Shown: piece by piece, positions 11,380-12,021 of the stretch | Layout: every line of letters starts with the position of its first letter | How positions within the stretch are numbered: the stretch's first letter is position 1 | From: Candidatus Atribacteria bacterium 4572_76 | Lineage (GTDB): Bacteria > Atribacterota > Phoenicimicrobiia > Phoenicimicrobiales > Phoenicimicrobiaceae | Direction: 5' to 3' | DNA: 12,021 nucleotides | Assembly: GCA_002084865.1 (NCBI GenBank) | Contig: NBMG01000062.1 | Coordinates: forward strand, 1 to 12,021 | The notes under the pieces: model-generated | What the model saw: only the letters and a program-made list of their open reading frames with translations | The model's database searches: none | Told to the model about the DNA's origin: nothing | Position numbers and translations under genes: made by a program

Positions 11380-12021
11380 AAAATATCTGGAAAATAAAAA
11401 AAATATTATAGACAAGACTTTAGATGAATATTTACCACCGGAAGAAAAAGCACCTTCAATTATTCACAAAGCAATGCGCTATAGTGTTTTTGGCGGAGGA
11501 AAGAGAATCAGGCCGATTTTCACTTTAGCAACAGCTGAACTTTTCGGAAGAGAAGCTGAAAGTGTGCTAAGGGCGGCTTGTGGAATCGAATTAATCCACA
11601 CTTTTTCACTAATCCATGATGACCTTCCCAGTATAGATAATGATGATTTTAGACGGGGGAAGCCAAGCAATCATAAAGTGTTTGGAGAGGCAATAGCGTT
11701 ATTAGCAGGGGATGCCCTTTTAGTTTCCGGATTTGACTTAATTATTAAAAATTCGGAAGTTAAAGAGATAAAAAAACAATCTATTTTAAAATTAATAAAA
11801 GAAACATCCTTTTATATCGGAACTGAAAATATGTTAGGAGGGCAAGTAGAAGACATAACCGCAAAAAATGAAGACATCACCAAAGAAGATTTAGTTGATC
11901 TATATATGAAAAAAACTGCTGAAAATATTGGGTTAGCCTTTCAAATTATTGATGATATGCTCGATATCATGCAAGACCAAAGAGATATGGGAAAACCTAC
12001 TTATGCTAATAAATTTGGGAT
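11369..12021 (+). CDS. ispA: short-chain polyprenyl (farnesyl/geranyl) diphosphate synthase, 3'-partial, with internal gaps
   Basis: IspA condenses IPP with allylic diphosphates. ATG 11369 lies in the end of xseB, with AGGGAG (11351-11356) upstream, and the frame is open to the window end. Hallmarks present are FGGGKRIRP, the first Asp-rich motif HDDLPSIDNDDFRRG, LLAGDALL, GGQVEDI, and the second Asp-rich motif AFQIIDDMLD. Two conserved stretches are missing without a frame change. After YMKKT (near 11925) the usual GALI...helix of about 30 residues is absent and the protein jumps to AENIGLAFQI. After RDMGK (near 11995) about 11 residues of the GK-x-x-GxD-x-x-x-xK loop are absent before PTYANKFG. 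The KTG segment binds substrate diphosphate in the family, so this copy may be inactive, or the contig may be collapsed here. Confidence 0.9.
   Translation, partial: MNFKKYLENKKNIIDKTLDEYLPPEEKAPSIIHKAMRYSVFGGGKRIRPIFTLATAELFGREAESVLRAACGIELIHTFSLIHDDLPSIDNDDFRRGKPSNHKVFGEAIALLAGDALLVSGFDLIIKNSEVKEIKKQSILKLIKETSFYIGTENMLGGQVEDITAKNEDITKEDLVDLYMKKTAENIGLAFQIIDDMLDIMQDQRDMGKPTYANKFG

Noticed and set aside
11479..11670. Minus-strand open frame of 63 codons inside ispA
   Set aside because: It is antisense to conserved IspA motifs, with no independent evidence of coding.

Overview
The window is an AT-rich bacterial chromosome segment, and every supported gene lies on the plus strand. Its housekeeping block (pepP, glyA, efp, asp23 remnant, nusB, xseA, xseB, ispA) follows the gene order known from Bacillota (yqhT/efp ... 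yqhY/nusB/.../xseA/xseB/ispA), but accBC and folD are absent. The low GC, frequent TTG starts with strong Shine-Dalgarno sites, and dense small palindromic repeats fit a poorly cultured lineage such as Atribacterota, Aerophobota or a deep Bacillota relative. I cannot assign the phylum from this window, and the lineage is inference.

Layout: (1) 2-2089 holds the 3' part of a large AAA ATPase/TPR signalling protein that runs off the left edge. (2) 2335-3003 is a self-contained unit: a good sigma70-type promoter, a cyclic-dinucleotide (GEMM-I/c-di-GMP-I type) riboswitch, a small secreted ZU5-like protein and a strong intrinsic terminator. (3) 3004-4270 is repeat-rich DNA surrounding a DUF1232/YkvA-type membrane protein. 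(4) 4271-6391 holds a broken rimO, with its central radical-SAM barrel missing and the frame changed, followed by an intact M24 Xaa-Pro peptidase. (5) 6467-8535 holds glyA and efp, separated by two repeat families. (6) 8536-9015 is a 23S-rRNA-IVS-type four-helix-bundle gene enclosed by near-perfect inverted period-7 repeats. (7) 9033-12021 holds a truncated asp23, then a compact nusB-xseA-xseB-ispA operon that runs off the right edge. The ispA reading frame is open but appears to lack two conserved segments.

Three things stand out. The first is the riboswitch leader, where one CTCC strand can pair either with an upstream hairpin arm or with the Shine-Dalgarno sequence of the secreted-protein gene. 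The second is the set of repeats. One family is a GATTCCCGC/GCGGGAATGAC hairpin followed on one side only by decaying 19-20 bp half-units. Another is a 59-bp double hairpin whose copies carry compensatory changes. A third is period-7 arrays that abut stop codons, two of which bracket the four-helix-bundle gene as an inverted repeat. The third is that rimO, asp23 and ispA are each missing conserved internal or terminal sequence while their neighbours are intact, which suggests either gene erosion or assembly collapse.
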